From the NCBI GenBank assembly GCA_948470475.1, contig OX419335.1, positions 18,549,026 to 18,613,025 on the forward strand: 64,000 nt of DNA, given 5' to 3'. Position 1 is the first letter of the stretch. Each line of letters begins with the position of its first letter. Below the pieces are notes generated by a model that was not told the origin of the DNA, ran no database searches, and worked only from the letters and a program-made list of their open reading frames with translations. This document shows positions 63,515 through 64,000 of this stretch, piece after piece. Origin of the DNA: Galaxea fascicularis. Taxonomy: Eukaryota; Cnidaria; Anthozoa; Scleractinia; Euphylliidae. Made by a program: the position numbers and the translations under genes.

Positions 63515-64000
63515 CTTAGAAAAATTAATACAATGTGCTCATTACAAAACAAAACAGACTTGTATGCATGAGATAAATGTTTAGTTTAAGCACCCAGTGA
63601 AGCTATGAAGGAACGTACCTATACATGTATATGAATGGAAACTAGCCAGCCTTGCTTCAATTCAAAGGCCAGGTCACTGAATACACAACTGGATTTGACT
63701 CTTGTGATAAGAAGCTTCAGTCTGGAGTTTTATTGCAACTGAAACTTAGAATCTGACTTGACCCCAGTTCAGCTGGTTAGCAAGCCTAGTTCGTTTAATA
63801 AGAATAACAAAAACCAATCATAGCAACGATACAATAAACCACCTCAAATTTATACATGTATTGGCTCATTGTGTTACCTTTATTGGCTTATTAGCGACAG
63901 CATTTGAATAATTTTATTTTCCAGGTTAAATTTGATCTCAGGTCATTTTTTATTTAACCTGATTTGTAGTCTCACACTATCCAGTTGTTCAATATTTCCC
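63515..64000. other. Region upstream of the first visible SPG11 exon
   Basis: I see no exon matching the human N-terminus here, so it is probably intron; the start codon and promoter would then be beyond the window. Confidence 0.45.

Noticed and set aside
3176..63514. Other large solenoid proteins (KNTC1, NBAS, NUP160, spastizin) as identity of the main gene
   Set aside because: Exon order and blocks such as [22 protein letters not shown] and MLGLDS match spatacsin specifically.

Overview
The window is animal nuclear DNA, AT-rich, intron-rich and crowded with small inverted-repeat transposons. The transposon mix (BEL/Pao LTR element, tRNA-type SINE, Crypton-like and mariner-like fragments, many foldback MITEs) and the moderate divergence of the main gene from its human counterpart suggest a cnidarian, most likely a stony coral. 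The species cannot be fixed from the sequence.

One gene dominates. About 48 minus-strand exons between 63514 and 3176 encode spatacsin (SPG11), the large protein that works with spastizin (ZFYVE26) and AP-5 in lysosome recycling. Exon identities come from my memory of the human protein: N-terminal beta-propeller-like part at 53-63 kb, alpha-solenoid in the middle, Spatacsin_C region and stop codon at 3-13 kb. Intron phases agree across almost every junction I could place, so nearly the whole reading frame can be followed. The first exon(s) lie beyond 64000, one short exon between 50769 and 47110 was not found, the second and third exons are uncertain, and the last exon carries an apparent one-base frameshift.

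Everything else lies in the introns or downstream of the stop codon. The largest item is a 7,185-bp BEL/Pao retrotransposon (38178-45362), antisense to the gene. It has matching 426-bp LTRs and a 5-bp target duplication, so it inserted recently, but its pol frame has one internal stop in the integrase core. Other introns hold a deleted pax-like mariner element with 120-bp TIRs (5438-6147), a palindrome-ended element with a Crypton-type N-terminal exon (16869-17875), a SINE (about 18440-18610), a nested TIR structure interrupted by a truncated LINE (22673-24731), a cluster of short GACG-type palindromes (25620-26280), an 11-copy 36-bp minisatellite (51600-51997), a CGGBP1/hAT-type zinc-finger fragment (about 60285-60390), a broken LINE reverse-transcriptase fragment (61354-62290) and at least three MITE families. 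The first 3.2 kb is intergenic with no gene that I can support.
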